The translations under genes and the position numbers were made by a program. Under the pieces are notes generated by a model that was not told where the DNA came from, did not search any database, and worked only from the letters and a program-made list of their open reading frames with translations. Source: Streptomyces sp. NRRL F-4489 (lineage in GTDB: Bacteria; Actinomycetota; Actinomycetes; Streptomycetales; Streptomycetaceae). From it: a stretch of DNA of 64,000 nt. The stretch spans positions 103,652-167,651 of the forward strand of contig NZ_LLZI01000243.1 in assembly GCF_001509485.1 (NCBI RefSeq), given 5' to 3'. Of the stretch, positions 44,668 through 52,963 are shown piece by piece (the first letter of the stretch is position 1; each line of letters opens with the position of its first letter).

Positions 44668-45549
44668 ATGGTGAGCACGACCGAAGGCCCCGCGCGCGAA
44701 CGCGTCCTCGCGGTGCTGCGCGCGGAAGCCGACGACATCGCGGACCGCTGGGTCCAACTCCAGCTCAACGAGGCGCCGATGGGCGACGGGGTCAGCGAGT
44801 CCGAACTCCGCGAGGAATCCGACGCGCTGATCGGCGCCCTGATCTCGGGACTGGACAGCGGCGGCCCGGTCGCCCGCCTGATCAGCAGCAACGCCGAGCT
44901 GCGGCAGGCGGTCTGCGACCTCTCGCTGCGCCGGGCCCGCGCCGGGGCGTCCCCCACCGACACCGCGCTGGCGGTGATGGCGCTCAAGCAGGCACTGCTG
45001 GAGGCGGTGCAGCGGCAGACCGAGAACAGCGCCGCGCTGTTCGGCGCCGCGGTGCTGATCAACAGGCTGCTGGACAGCGCCGGCGCGCTGTCCTTCGAGA
45101 CGTACGTGGACGGCCGCGAGGAGATCATCCGCCGCCAGAGCCGGCAGCTGCTGGAAGTCTCCACGCCGGTGGTGCGGTTGTGGCGGCAGGTGCTCGCCGT
45201 ACCGCTCATCGGCACACTCGACACCGCCCGCACCCAGGTCGTGATGGAGAACCTCCTCCAGGGCATCGAGGAGCACGAGGCGCTGGTCGCCATCATCGAC
45301 ATCACCGGTGTGCCCACCGTCGACACCGCCGTCGCCCAGCACCTGATGCAGACCGTCAACGCGGTGCGCCTGATGGGCGCGGACTGCGTGATCAGCGGTA
45401 TCCGGCCGGCCATCGCGCAGACCATCGCCCAACTGGGCATCGATCTGTCGACCATCCTCACCCGGGCCACACTGGCCGACGCCCTGGCCGCCGCGGTCAA
45501 GCTCACCGACACCCCCGCGGCGCGGCCCACCCCGGCGGCGGAGCGATGA
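44668..45549 (+). CDS. rsbR: RsbR-type STAS co-antagonist (stressosome)
   Basis: A 293-residue protein with an all-helical N-terminal sensor domain (residues 1-150, non-haem-globin-like helices) and a C-terminal STAS domain: VSTPVVRLWRQVLAVPLIGT, then IIDITGVPTVDTAVAQHLMQ, which holds the phosphorylatable Thr sites, and IRPAIAQTIAQLG. RsbR proteins form the stressosome with RsbS and hold RsbT. GGAAGGA lies just before the ATG. First gene of a five-gene coupled operon. Confidence 0.92.
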   Translation: MVSTTEGPARERVLAVLRAEADDIADRWVQLQLNEAPMGDGVSESELREESDALIGALISGLDSGGPVARLISSNAELRQAVCDLSLRRARAGASPTDTALAVMALKQALLEAVQRQTENSAALFGAAVLINRLLDSAGALSFETYVDGREEIIRRQSRQLLEVSTPVVRLWRQVLAVPLIGTLDTARTQVVMENLLQGIEEHEALVAIIDITGVPTVDTAVAQHLMQTVNAVRLMGADCVISGIRPAIAQTIAQLGIDLSTILTRATLADALAAAVKLTDTPAARPTPAAER

Positions 45550-45956
45550 GCGGCGCCTCCTCGATCGGCGTGCCGATCCTGCGGCTGGGCGACGTGCTGG
45601 TCACCGGCCTGCTCAACGAACTCGACGACACCTCCGCCGTCGCGTTCGCCGAGGAGCTCACCGCGCGCATCACCGCGGACGGCGCCCGCGGCGTCCTGAT
45701 CGACGTCTCGCGACTGGAGATCATCGACTCGTTCGTGGCGCGCACCCTGATGGAACTGACCACGATGGCCCGCCTGTTGGGAGCGCGGGTCATCGTCGCC
45801 GGGATGCGGCCGGCGGTGGCCATCACCCTGGTCGAGCTCGGGCTCCGGCTCACCGGAGTGGAGACCGCGCTCAACGCGGAGCAGGGCATGGCGGCGCTCG
45901 GCTGGCACCGGATTCCTTCGCCATCCGAAGGAGTTGCGCGTGAGCCACGCCAGTGA
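45546..45956 (+). CDS. rsbS: RsbS-type STAS antagonist
   Basis: A 136-residue single STAS domain: GVPILRLGDVLVTGLLNELD, then IDVSRLEIIDSFVARTLMEL, with the Ser of IDSFV as the phosphorylation site for RsbT, and IVAGMRPAVAITLVELG. It is the stressosome core scaffold with RsbR. Its ATG overlaps the RsbR stop (ATGA), and its end overlaps the next gene by 17 bp, so production is tightly coupled. Confidence 0.92.
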   Translation: MSGASSIGVPILRLGDVLVTGLLNELDDTSAVAFAEELTARITADGARGVLIDVSRLEIIDSFVARTLMELTTMARLLGARVIVAGMRPAVAITLVELGLRLTGVETALNAEQGMAALGWHRIPSPSEGVAREPRQ

Positions 45957-46410
45957 CGTCGGTACCGCGTCGCGCGGCGGGGACCAGCTCCGCGACGAGG
46001 AGCCCCCGGTGGCGCCGGCGGTCCACGAGGTACGCAGCGAAGAGGATCTGCTCGCCGTCCGGCACGCGGTGCGCGCGGCGACCCTGCGGGCCGGCTTCAG
46101 CATCGTCGACCAGACCAGGGTCGTCACCGCGGCCAGCGAACTGGCCCGCAACGCCTACGTCCACGGCGGCGGTGGCACGGTGACCATCGAGTACCCGGAC
46201 CGCAACGGAACGCCCGGGCTGCGGCTGACGGTCCAGGACGACGGCCCCGGCATCCCCGACCTCGCCGCGGCGCTGACCGACGGCTTCACCACGGGGGCCG
46301 GTCTGGGGCACGGTCTGGGCGGCGCCCGGCGCCTGATGGACGAGTTCGAGATCGACACCGCGGCGGGCGAGGGCACCACCGTGACGGTCACCCGCTGGGC
46401 GGTCCGTTGA
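45940..46410 (+). CDS. rsbT: RsbT-type serine/threonine switch kinase
   Basis: A 156-residue GHKL-ATPase kinase: the N-box in TAASELARNAYVHGGGG, then LTVQDDGPGIPDLAAAL (G1) and GAGLGHGLGGARRLMDEFEI (G2). An N-terminal extension of about 30 residues precedes the core. It phosphorylates RsbR/RsbS under stress and then leaves to activate a phosphatase. I chose GTG at 45940 because GAAGGAG lies six bases upstream; a TTG at 45934 is also in frame. Confidence 0.92.
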   Translation: MSHASDVGTASRGGDQLRDEEPPVAPAVHEVRSEEDLLAVRHAVRAATLRAGFSIVDQTRVVTAASELARNAYVHGGGGTVTIEYPDRNGTPGLRLTVQDDGPGIPDLAAALTDGFTTGAGLGHGLGGARRLMDEFEIDTAAGEGTTVTVTRWAVR

Positions 46411-47420
46411 CTCCCGCGGCGCCCTGCTCCACCGCGCACGTGCGGATCGACCACTACAGCGCCGTGCACCTGGCCGCCGAGACCGCGCGGACCCTGGCCG
46501 CCCGCTGCGGGCTGCCCGGAGCGCTGCCCGACCGGGCCGCCGTCGTCGCCTCGGAGCTGGCCGGCAACCTCGCCAAGCACGCCGTCAGCGGTTCCCTCTA
46601 CGTCCAGCCGATGCCGCTCGGCGGCGGCCTGGAGGTGCTGGCCGCCGACCGCGGCCCCGGCATGCCGGAGATCCGGCGCTGCCTGGCCGACGGCTACTCC
46701 ACCACCGGCTCCCTGGGCGCCGGCCTGGGCGCGGTCGACCGGATAGCGGCGTACTTCGCGATCCGTACGGAGATCCCCGGCGGCACCCTGGCCTGCGCCC
46801 GGATCGCGCCGCCGGACCGGGCCGACGCGGCGCGCGAAGCCGTGGGCGCGGTCTGCGTCCCGGCCGAACGCGAGACGGCCAACGGCGACGGCTACGCCGT
46901 CCTCGACACCGGGGGCAGCCGCACCGTGTTCGTCGTGGACGGCCTCGGGCACGGAGAACCGGCCGCCGAGGCCGCGCAGGCCGCCCTGCGGGCCTTCGCC
47001 CGGGCCGCGGACCAGCCGCTGCCGGACGTCCTGCGCACCGTGCACCGGGCCCTGCGCCACACCCGGGGAGCGGCGGCCGGGCTGCTGCGGCACCACCCCG
47101 ACCGGGTGGAGTTCGCCGCGGTCGGCAACATCCGCTGCGTGGCGCTGACCGCCCACGAGGTGCGCCGCCGGCTGGCCGGCCAGCCCGGCATCGTGGGCCT
47201 CAACCTCCCCGCCCCGCAGGTCCGCTGCCTGCCCCGGGAGCCGGGCCTGAGCGTACTGCTGCACTCCGACGGGATAGACCCCGCCTGGACCCGCAGTACG
47301 TCCCCCTTCCTGCTGCGGCTGCCGGCCCCGCTGCTGGCGGCCGCCCTCGCCGACCGACACCGCCTGATCCGCGACGACGCCACCGTCGTCGTCGCCGGCC
47401 CGCACCAGGGATTGACGTGA
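46407..47420 (+). CDS. Fusion of GHKL kinase domain and SpoIIE/RsbX-type phosphatase
   Basis: The 337-residue protein has two domains. Residues 1-135 are a second GHKL ATPase-like unit (ASELAGNLAKHAVSGSLYVQ, LAADRGPGMPEIRRCLADGY, STTGSLGAGLGAVDRI). Residues 150-337 are a PP2C/SpoIIE phosphatase with metal Asp motifs (VFVVDGLGHGEPAAEAAQAA, LLHSDGID, IRDDATVVV). Phosphatases of the RsbX kind reset the stressosome by dephosphorylating RsbS/RsbR; the kinase-like half may replace or counter RsbT. It starts at TTG overlapping the RsbT stop (TTGA). Confidence 0.9.
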   Translation: MTPAAPCSTAHVRIDHYSAVHLAAETARTLAARCGLPGALPDRAAVVASELAGNLAKHAVSGSLYVQPMPLGGGLEVLAADRGPGMPEIRRCLADGYSTTGSLGAGLGAVDRIAAYFAIRTEIPGGTLACARIAPPDRADAAREAVGAVCVPAERETANGDGYAVLDTGGSRTVFVVDGLGHGEPAAEAAQAALRAFARAADQPLPDVLRTVHRALRHTRGAAAGLLRHHPDRVEFAAVGNIRCVALTAHEVRRRLAGQPGIVGLNLPAPQVRCLPREPGLSVLLHSDGIDPAWTRSTSPFLLRLPAPLLAAALADRHRLIRDDATVVVAGPHQGLT

Positions 47421-48715
47421 GCCCCCACGCCTACCACTCGCTGCCCGCCCTGCGCCAGGCCCTGCGCCGCCTGTGCGCCGGCCACCGCATGCCGCTGGAG
47501 ACCAGGGCCCGCCTGGTCCTCTCCGCGACCCTGCTGGCCCGCCCGGAATTCCGGGCCGGCCGGCCGGTGAGCCTGCACGCCTCCCGCGAGGACGGCCCGG
47601 ACGGCGGTGTGCACCTGACCGTCACCCTCACGTCCCCCCGCGCCCCCGGCCCGCTCCGCCCGAGGGACCTGCCGCTGCCCGCCCGGACCACCTCCGAGGG
47701 CGCGGTCGTCTGGCATCTGGCCTTCACCCCGCTGGAGCGGACCGACGCCCCCGATACGGGCCGGGGGACGGCGTTCCGTACCGCCGCACCGCAGGTGAAC
47801 GGGTCCGGGTCCGGCCGGACGGCCGAGGCGGTGGCCGCCGGACCGTCCGAGGAGGACGCGTCCGAAGCCGAACTCCAGGCCGTCCTCGCCCGCCTGGACC
47901 ACCTCACCGCCGAACACCAGCAGCTCAAGCACGAACTCGCCGAGACCAACAGCGGTGTGCTCGCCCTCTACGTCCAGCTCGAGGAGCGCGACGAACAACT
48001 CCGCCAGGCCCACGGCCAGATCCTCCGCGAGATCGAGGACGCCCTCCGGCCCCCGCCGCTCGCCATCGACGGACTGGAGATCGCCGTCCACTACGCCCCG
48101 GCCGACGCGCACGCGCCCACCGGGGGCGACCTCTACGACTGGTTCGTGCTGCCCGACGGCACCGTGCACCTCACCATCATCGACGCCCTCGGCCACGGCA
48201 TCCGCTCCACCCGCAGCGCGCTGAACGTCACCCACGCGGTGCGCACCCTCGCCCTCGAAGGCCACCCGCTGGCCGCCATCGTCGAGCGGACCCACGACCT
48301 GCTCACCCCGTTCGACCCGGACATCGTGGCGACCGTGCTGCTCGCGCGGATCCGCCCGGCCACCGGCGAACTGCGCCTGGCCAACGGCAGCCATCCGCCG
48401 GCCCTGCTCACCCGCGCCGACGGCACCGCCCGCTTCCTGGAGGTGCGCGGCCGCGGCATCGGCTATCCGCTCCCCGGCAGCGAACGCGTCCTGCACGACC
48501 GCCTGGAGGCCGGCGATCTGCTCGTCCTCTACACGGACGGGCTGACCGAGAGCCGCCGGGACCCGCTGGAGGGCGAGGCCCGCCTCGTCCACAGCGTCCG
48601 CCGCCACCGGCACCGCCCGATCGCCGAGATCCCCTCCGCCATCGCCCAGGACATGCACACCGTCATCCTGCACCCGGACGACACGCTCGCCCTGGTCGCC
48701 CGGAGGACGGGATGA
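47417..48715 (+). CDS. RsbU-like SpoIIE/PP2C phosphatase with coiled coil
   Basis: A 432-residue protein with a variable N-terminus (1-140), a coiled coil (SEAELQAVLARLDHLTAEHQ through LEERDEQLRQAHGQILREIE, 150-220) and a C-terminal SpoIIE phosphatase domain (GGDLYDWFVLPDGTVHLTII, DALGHGIRSTRSAL, LANGSHPPALL, LVLYTDGLTES). It probably dephosphorylates an anti-anti-sigma factor when RsbT binds. GTG start overlaps the previous stop (GTGA). No sigma, anti-sigma or RsbV gene follows, so the target must be encoded elsewhere. Confidence 0.92.
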   Translation: MSPHAYHSLPALRQALRRLCAGHRMPLETRARLVLSATLLARPEFRAGRPVSLHASREDGPDGGVHLTVTLTSPRAPGPLRPRDLPLPARTTSEGAVVWHLAFTPLERTDAPDTGRGTAFRTAAPQVNGSGSGRTAEAVAAGPSEEDASEAELQAVLARLDHLTAEHQQLKHELAETNSGVLALYVQLEERDEQLRQAHGQILREIEDALRPPPLAIDGLEIAVHYAPADAHAPTGGDLYDWFVLPDGTVHLTIIDALGHGIRSTRSALNVTHAVRTLALEGHPLAAIVERTHDLLTPFDPDIVATVLLARIRPATGELRLANGSHPPALLTRADGTARFLEVRGRGIGYPLPGSERVLHDRLEAGDLLVLYTDGLTESRRDPLEGEARLVHSVRRHRHRPIAEIPSAIAQDMHTVILHPDDTLALVARRTG

Positions 48716-48795
48716 CGGGGGTCAAGTAGGCGCTGGGAGCGGCGAGTTGACCCCATGGCGTGCCGCGAAGTGGGCGCGCCGTAAGCTCGCTGCCC

Positions 48796-49041
48796 ATGGA
48801 GATCCACAGACCCACCCCGCGCACCCGGCGCCGCCTGGGCGCCGCCGCCGCCGTCCTGGCCGCCGTCTTCGCGTCCGGCTGGTACCTGGGACAGCCGCTC
48901 GACCCCGAAGGGTGCAAGGACGGGTACCGCGTACCGTCGGCCGGCCAGCGGGTGCGCTACAGCGACCACCTCGCGGCCGAAGCCTGGACGTGCCCCGCCA
49001 GGCCGCGCGCCGTGGCGTGGTTCACCGGCGACTTCCGCTAG
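48796..49041 (+). CDS. Small membrane-anchored or secreted hypothetical protein
   Basis: The 81-residue protein has a basic N-terminus, one hydrophobic helix (LGAAAAVLAAVFASGWYLG) and a short outer part with two Cys (EGCKDGYRV and EAWTCPARPR) that could form a disulfide. No family is recognised. ATG at 48796 lies seven bases after a TAAGCT -10-like sequence, so leaderless expression is possible. Confidence 0.6.
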   Translation: MEIHRPTPRTRRRLGAAAAVLAAVFASGWYLGQPLDPEGCKDGYRVPSAGQRVRYSDHLAAEAWTCPARPRAVAWFTGDFR

Positions 49042-49160
49042 CGGACCGGCGGCACGTCAACTGCCTTGGCCGGGCAAACCACCTGACGGGAGATCAGGCA
49101 GCCCTGGCCAGAGCCTGCCCGATGCTCCTACGATGCTGGGAGCGAGGAGGGGGACTCGAC

Positions 49161-50111
49161 GTGGCACAGCGGGTGGGGCGGCTGGAGTTCGGCGTCGCCT
49201 GGGTGATCAGAAACCTCGACGGGGTCATCGCCGTAGGGCTCGGCCTGACCATCGGCCTGATGGACGTCTTCGGCGAACTGATCAGCGACAAGGTGTCCTC
49301 CGGCGCGACGCTGCTGGTCCTGGGCACGCTCGCGGTCGGCTCGCTGACGGAGCGGATGCGCCGCAAGTCCGACATCCAGGAGGCGGTCGCGGACACCCGC
49401 CGGGCCCTGGAAGACCTCGCCATGGTCCGCTCCCTCACCGGCGACCAGGTCGGCGACGCGCTCGAACGGGCCCGCGCCCAGACCAACCTCTGGTACTTCA
49501 AGGGCGGCACCGGCACGTATCTGCGGGCCGTCACCCTGCCCCGGTGCGTCGAGGCCGCCACCCGCCAGCGCACCCAGCTCAGCGTCAAGATAGACATCAT
49601 CAACCCGGCGGACGAGCAGACCTGCGCCGCCTACGCCCGCTTCCGCCAGACCTTCGCCCGCCGCCGCAACGACGACGCGGCGGACGCCTGGACCGCCGAC
49701 CGCACCCGCAAGGAGGCGTACGCGACGGTCCTGGCCGCCTGCTGGTTCCGCCAGCGGCTGGACACCTTGGAGATCAGCGTCCACCTCTCCTCCGGCGTCC
49801 CCACCCTCCGCTTCGACCTCTCCGAGTCCTGCCTGGTCATCACCCAGGACGACCCCAACCGCGTCAACCTCCTCGTCGCCCGCGACCAGCCGCTCTACGA
49901 CTACTACGTCACCGAGCTGCACCAGAGCCGCGAACAGGCCACCGCCCTCGACCTGCGCGGCGCCGGCCCGCTGGGCGACGCGCCGACCGTCGACGAGGTC
50001 CGCGCGGCCTTCGACGGCGTCGGCCTGCCCCTCCCCTCGGTGTTCAGCGACGCCGACGTCGCCGAGATCGTCGAGAAAGCCCTGCACGCTGAGGACCCCT
50101 ACCGGAGGTGA
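49161..50111 (+). CDS. Two-TM protein with C-terminal soluble domain, function unknown
   Basis: A 316-residue protein that begins with two adjacent hydrophobic helices (GVIAVGLGLTIGLMDVFG and SGATLLVLGTLAVGSL), then a helix, and a mixed alpha/beta domain (LWYFKGGTGTYLRAVTLP, LSVKIDIINPADEQTC, VPTLRFDLSESCLVITQDD). The layout recalls SLATT-type 2TM effectors or PLD-like folds, but I see no HxK motif and claim neither. GAGGAGGGGG lies seven bases before the GTG. It leads a three-gene set with the cupin-like and IMPase-like genes (19 bp and an overlap). Confidence 0.8.
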   Translation: MAQRVGRLEFGVAWVIRNLDGVIAVGLGLTIGLMDVFGELISDKVSSGATLLVLGTLAVGSLTERMRRKSDIQEAVADTRRALEDLAMVRSLTGDQVGDALERARAQTNLWYFKGGTGTYLRAVTLPRCVEAATRQRTQLSVKIDIINPADEQTCAAYARFRQTFARRRNDDAADAWTADRTRKEAYATVLAACWFRQRLDTLEISVHLSSGVPTLRFDLSESCLVITQDDPNRVNLLVARDQPLYDYYVTELHQSREQATALDLRGAGPLGDAPTVDEVRAAFDGVGLPLPSVFSDADVAEIVEKALHAEDPYRR

Positions 50112-50130
50112 GACGCCTCGGGCGCGGCTC

Positions 50131-50790
50131 ATGGACTACGACACGCTCGACCGACTGCTCCGGCCCGGCACCCCGCGGGAGGCACCCCGCGCCGGCGTCA
50201 CCGGAGCCCTGGAGGAAATCGCCCGCGGCGAACGGGAGTTACGCGCGGTCCACCACCCGCTCGGCTTCCTGTGCCTGCCGCTGGTCCGCGACGGCGCCCG
50301 CGGCGTCTGCGTCCACCTCTTCGGCACCGGCGTCGCCGCCGACCCCACCGCCGCCCCCATGCACGCCCACAGCTGGGAACTGCGCAGCTACGTCCTCTAC
50401 GGCAGGGTCGGCAACCTCCCGGTCACTGTCACCGACGAGGCGCGCACCCCCACCCACCGGATCTACGAAGTCCGCAGCGACCCCTCCGGCGTCGACGAAC
50501 TGCGGCCCACCGCCCGCCTGGTGCGCTGCGCGCCGGGCCCGGCCACCGCGAGCGGCAGCGGCGAGACGTACAGCCTGCCGGCCGGGGAGTTCCACGCCAC
50601 CGTCGTGCCCCGCGGCCGGCCCGCCGCCACCCTCGTGCTGGGCCGGTCGCTGCCCGGCCACACCGACCTCTCCCTGGGCCCCCTGCACGGCCGCGGCCAC
50701 CGCACGGTGCGCCGGCTGTGCGGCGCGGAACACACCGAACGGACCGTCCGCACAGCACTCAGGAGGATCCATGCCGAGCAGCGCGCGTGA
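50131..50790 (+). CDS. Cupin-like (cysteine-dioxygenase-fold-like) protein with a TTA codon
   Basis: A 219-residue protein with a cupin-type metal region: PMHAHSWELRSYVLYGRVGN supplies HxH and Glu, and the second motif is LPAGEFHATVVPRGRPAATL. No enzyme activity can be named. A TTA leucine codon at 50239-50241 (residue 37) suggests bldA control. The start ATG lacks a close ribosome site; GGAGG is about 20 bases upstream, so coupling to the 2TM gene is likely. Its end overlaps the IMPase-like gene by 20 bp. Confidence 0.75.
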   Translation: MDYDTLDRLLRPGTPREAPRAGVTGALEEIARGERELRAVHHPLGFLCLPLVRDGARGVCVHLFGTGVAADPTAAPMHAHSWELRSYVLYGRVGNLPVTVTDEARTPTHRIYEVRSDPSGVDELRPTARLVRCAPGPATASGSGETYSLPAGEFHATVVPRGRPAATLVLGRSLPGHTDLSLGPLHGRGHRTVRRLCGAEHTERTVRTALRRIHAEQRA

Positions 50791-51613
50791 CCGCGGCCCC
50801 GCACCGTACGCCGGCGAGACCGAGGTGGCGGTCGCCGCGGCCGAGGAGGCCGGGGTCCTGCTGCGCGGCCGCTTCGGCGCGGCCCGGGCGGTGGCCGTCA
50901 AGGACGCCGGGGGAGACCTCGTCACCGACCTCGACCTGGCCGCGGAGAAGCTCATCCTCGCCCGCCTCCAGAGCCGCTTCCCGCACGACCGGATCCTGTC
51001 CGAGGAGGCGGGCCTGCTCGACGCCGCGAGCCGCCGCACCTGGCTGGTGGACCCGCTCGACGGCAGCAACAACGTCGCCATCGGCCTGACCGCGTACGCC
51101 GTCGGCATCGGGCTGTGCGTGGACGGCGCGCCGGTCGTCGGCGTGGTGCACGAACCGGTCACCGGCCGCACCTGGCGGGCGGTCCGGGGCCAGGGCGCGT
51201 CCTGCGGCCCGGACCGGCTGCCGGGGCCGTCGGGCCGGGTACCGGGCAGCGGGCCGGTGGTGGCCTGGACCCAGGGCCACGCGGTGGGGCGCGCCGACCC
51301 GGTGGCCGCCGGGCTGCGCGGCCAACTGGAGCGCCGCACCCGGCGGGTGCTCCAGCTGTGGGCGCCGCTGCTGGGCTGGAGCATGCTGGCGCGCGGCGCG
51401 ATCGACGGCTTCGTGGGCTACCGCGCCGAGGGCATCGACTTCCCCCCGGGCGCCCTGCTGGCCACCGAGGCGGGCGTGGAGTTCCGCACCCTGGCCGGCG
51501 GCCCGTTCACGGTGGGCGCCACCGGCCCGGACACCGACCGCAGCTTCGTCGCCGCCCGGGGCGAGGCCCTGGCGTACCTGCTCGACGTGGTGGGCGGCGT
51601 CCGGGCGGCCTGA
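50771..51613 (+). CDS. Inositol monophosphatase/bisphosphate nucleotidase family protein
   Basis: A 280-residue protein of the Mg-dependent IMPase fold: DLVTDLDLAAEKLILARLQS, the Glu in RILSEEAG, and the metal motif LVDPLDGSNNVAIGLTAYAV. The C-terminal motif, usually WDxAAG, is GIDFPPGALLATEAG: the Asp is kept but the flanking residues differ. Substrates in the family include inositol phosphate, 3'-phosphoadenosine 5'-phosphate and fructose bisphosphate. The altered C-motif hints at a different one. AGGAGG lies just before the ATG. Confidence 0.87.
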   Translation: MPSSARDRGPAPYAGETEVAVAAAEEAGVLLRGRFGAARAVAVKDAGGDLVTDLDLAAEKLILARLQSRFPHDRILSEEAGLLDAASRRTWLVDPLDGSNNVAIGLTAYAVGIGLCVDGAPVVGVVHEPVTGRTWRAVRGQGASCGPDRLPGPSGRVPGSGPVVAWTQGHAVGRADPVAAGLRGQLERRTRRVLQLWAPLLGWSMLARGAIDGFVGYRAEGIDFPPGALLATEAGVEFRTLAGGPFTVGATGPDTDRSFVAARGEALAYLLDVVGGVRAA

Positions 51614-51651
51614 GCGGGGCCGGGGCCCGCGCGCACCGGGGACCGGACGCG

Positions 51652-52839
51652 TCAGCCCGCCGCCAGCGCCAGCGTCGCCGCCAGTGTCGCCGCCACGGCC
51701 AGGACGAGCCCCGTCCCCATGAAGCGCCGCAGCGGGATCGCCGTGCCCTGGCCCCGGCACCGTTCGAACCACAGCAGCGTCGCCAGCGACGCCCACGGCG
51801 TGACCAGCGGGCCGACGTTGGTGCCGATGAGCAGCGCCAGCAACTGGTGGTGGTTGGCGACCGGCACCGCCGCCTCGCCCGCCAGATACACCGGCAGGTT
51901 GTTCAGGACGTTGGACAGGCCCGCGCCCACACCCGCCGAGCGGAGCATCCCGGCCAGCCCGCCGTCCGGCCCGATCGCCGCCGTCAGCAGCGTGTGCAGC
52001 CCGTGCGCGTCCACCGTCTCGACCATCAGGAACATCCCCGGCACCAGCACCAGCAGCCGCCACGGCACCAGCGACCACGTCAGCTCGGCCCGGCGCCGTA
52101 CCGCGAACGCGACCACCACGATCAGCATCGTGGCCAGCGACGCCGACCACAGCGGTACGTCCGCGAGGAGCGTCACCAGCAGGAAGCCGGCGCAGGCCAG
52201 CGCGCACACCCGGAACAGCACCGGATCGGCCGGCGCCCGCCGCGCGGGCGGCACGTACCGGTCCGCACCGCGCCGGCCGCGCCGCCAGTAGAACCCCCAC
52301 AGGCACACCATCGTCACGGCGACGGCGGCGAGTTGGGCCAGGCCCATCGTGGCGGCCATCGCGACGGGGGAGAGACCGACGCGGTTGGCCGCCAGCAGGT
52401 TCGTCAGATTCGACACCGGCAGCAGCAGGCTCGCGGTGTTGGCCAGCCACACCGTCGTCATCGCCAGCGGCACCGGCGCGATGCCCACCCGCCCGGCCAG
52501 CGCCAGCATCACCGGCGTCAGCAGCACCGCCGTGGTGTCCAGATTCAGCGCGATGGTGGTGGCCGACGCGAAGAGCACGCACAGCCCGAACAGCCGCGGA
52601 TAGCTGCCCCGCGCCGTCCGCGCCACCCAGGACGCCACCGCGTCGAACACCTCCGCCCGGCCGGTCAGTTCGGCCAGCACGATCACCGTCGCCAGGAAGA
52701 CCAGCAGCGGCCCGATCCGCGCCATCGCCGCCCCGGCGGGCGCGGCCGGCAGCAGACCCGTCGCCACGCACACCAGGCCGCCGGCGAGCAGCCCGGCGGC
52801 GAGCCAGTCCAGGGGATGCAGACGCGTAAGGAATCGCAC
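51652..52839 (-). CDS. ArsB/SLC13-like anion permease
   Basis: A 395-residue integral membrane protein with about 10-11 helices in two halves, typical of the ion transporter (IT) superfamily. Helix-turn motifs include LNLDTTAVLLTPVMLALAGR, TVWLANTASLLLPVSNLTNL and LIGTNVGPLVTPWASLATLL. Arsenite, dicarboxylate or another anion could be the substrate; no ars genes adjoin. GTG at 52839 gives a normal N-terminus (RFLTRLHPLDWLAAGLL); the frame is open further 5' but not conserved-looking. It lies between the trio and the STAND gene on the other strand. Confidence 0.85.
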   Translation of the reverse strand: MRFLTRLHPLDWLAAGLLAGGLVCVATGLLPAAPAGAAMARIGPLLVFLATVIVLAELTGRAEVFDAVASWVARTARGSYPRLFGLCVLFASATTIALNLDTTAVLLTPVMLALAGRVGIAPVPLAMTTVWLANTASLLLPVSNLTNLLAANRVGLSPVAMAATMGLAQLAAVAVTMVCLWGFYWRRGRRGADRYVPPARRAPADPVLFRVCALACAGFLLVTLLADVPLWSASLATMLIVVVAFAVRRRAELTWSLVPWRLLVLVPGMFLMVETVDAHGLHTLLTAAIGPDGGLAGMLRSAGVGAGLSNVLNNLPVYLAGEAAVPVANHHQLLALLIGTNVGPLVTPWASLATLLWFERCRGQGTAIPLRRFMGTGLVLAVAATLAATLALAAG

Positions 52840-52950
52840 GCCCGACAGCGTCGCACACGCGGCCGGAACGGGTGGCGGGAAGGCTTTCACCCGTCGCCCG
52901 CCCCTTCCGCACGATCCCGCCAACCACCTGCCCCGCCGCGCCCCGCACTC

Positions 52951-52956
52951 CTACGA
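52951..52956 (+). promoter_or_regulatory. Predicted -10 element, leaderless STAND gene
   Basis: TACGAT ends seven bases before the ATG at 52964 and there is no ribosome site, so the transcript is probably leaderless. The same 11-mer CTCCTACGATG also occurs at 49126-49136, upstream of the 2TM gene. Confidence 0.45.
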
Positions 52957-52963
52957 TGGGCCC

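Noticed and set aside
49161..50111. Calling the 2TM protein a SLATT effector or PLD nuclease
   Set aside because: The two helices recall SLATT proteins, but I see no firm SLATT motif and no HxKxxxxD motif in the soluble part.
51652..52839. Calling the permease an arsenite pump (arsB)
   Set aside because: The fold fits the IT superfamily in general, but no arsR, arsC or other arsenic gene is nearby, so the substrate is left open.
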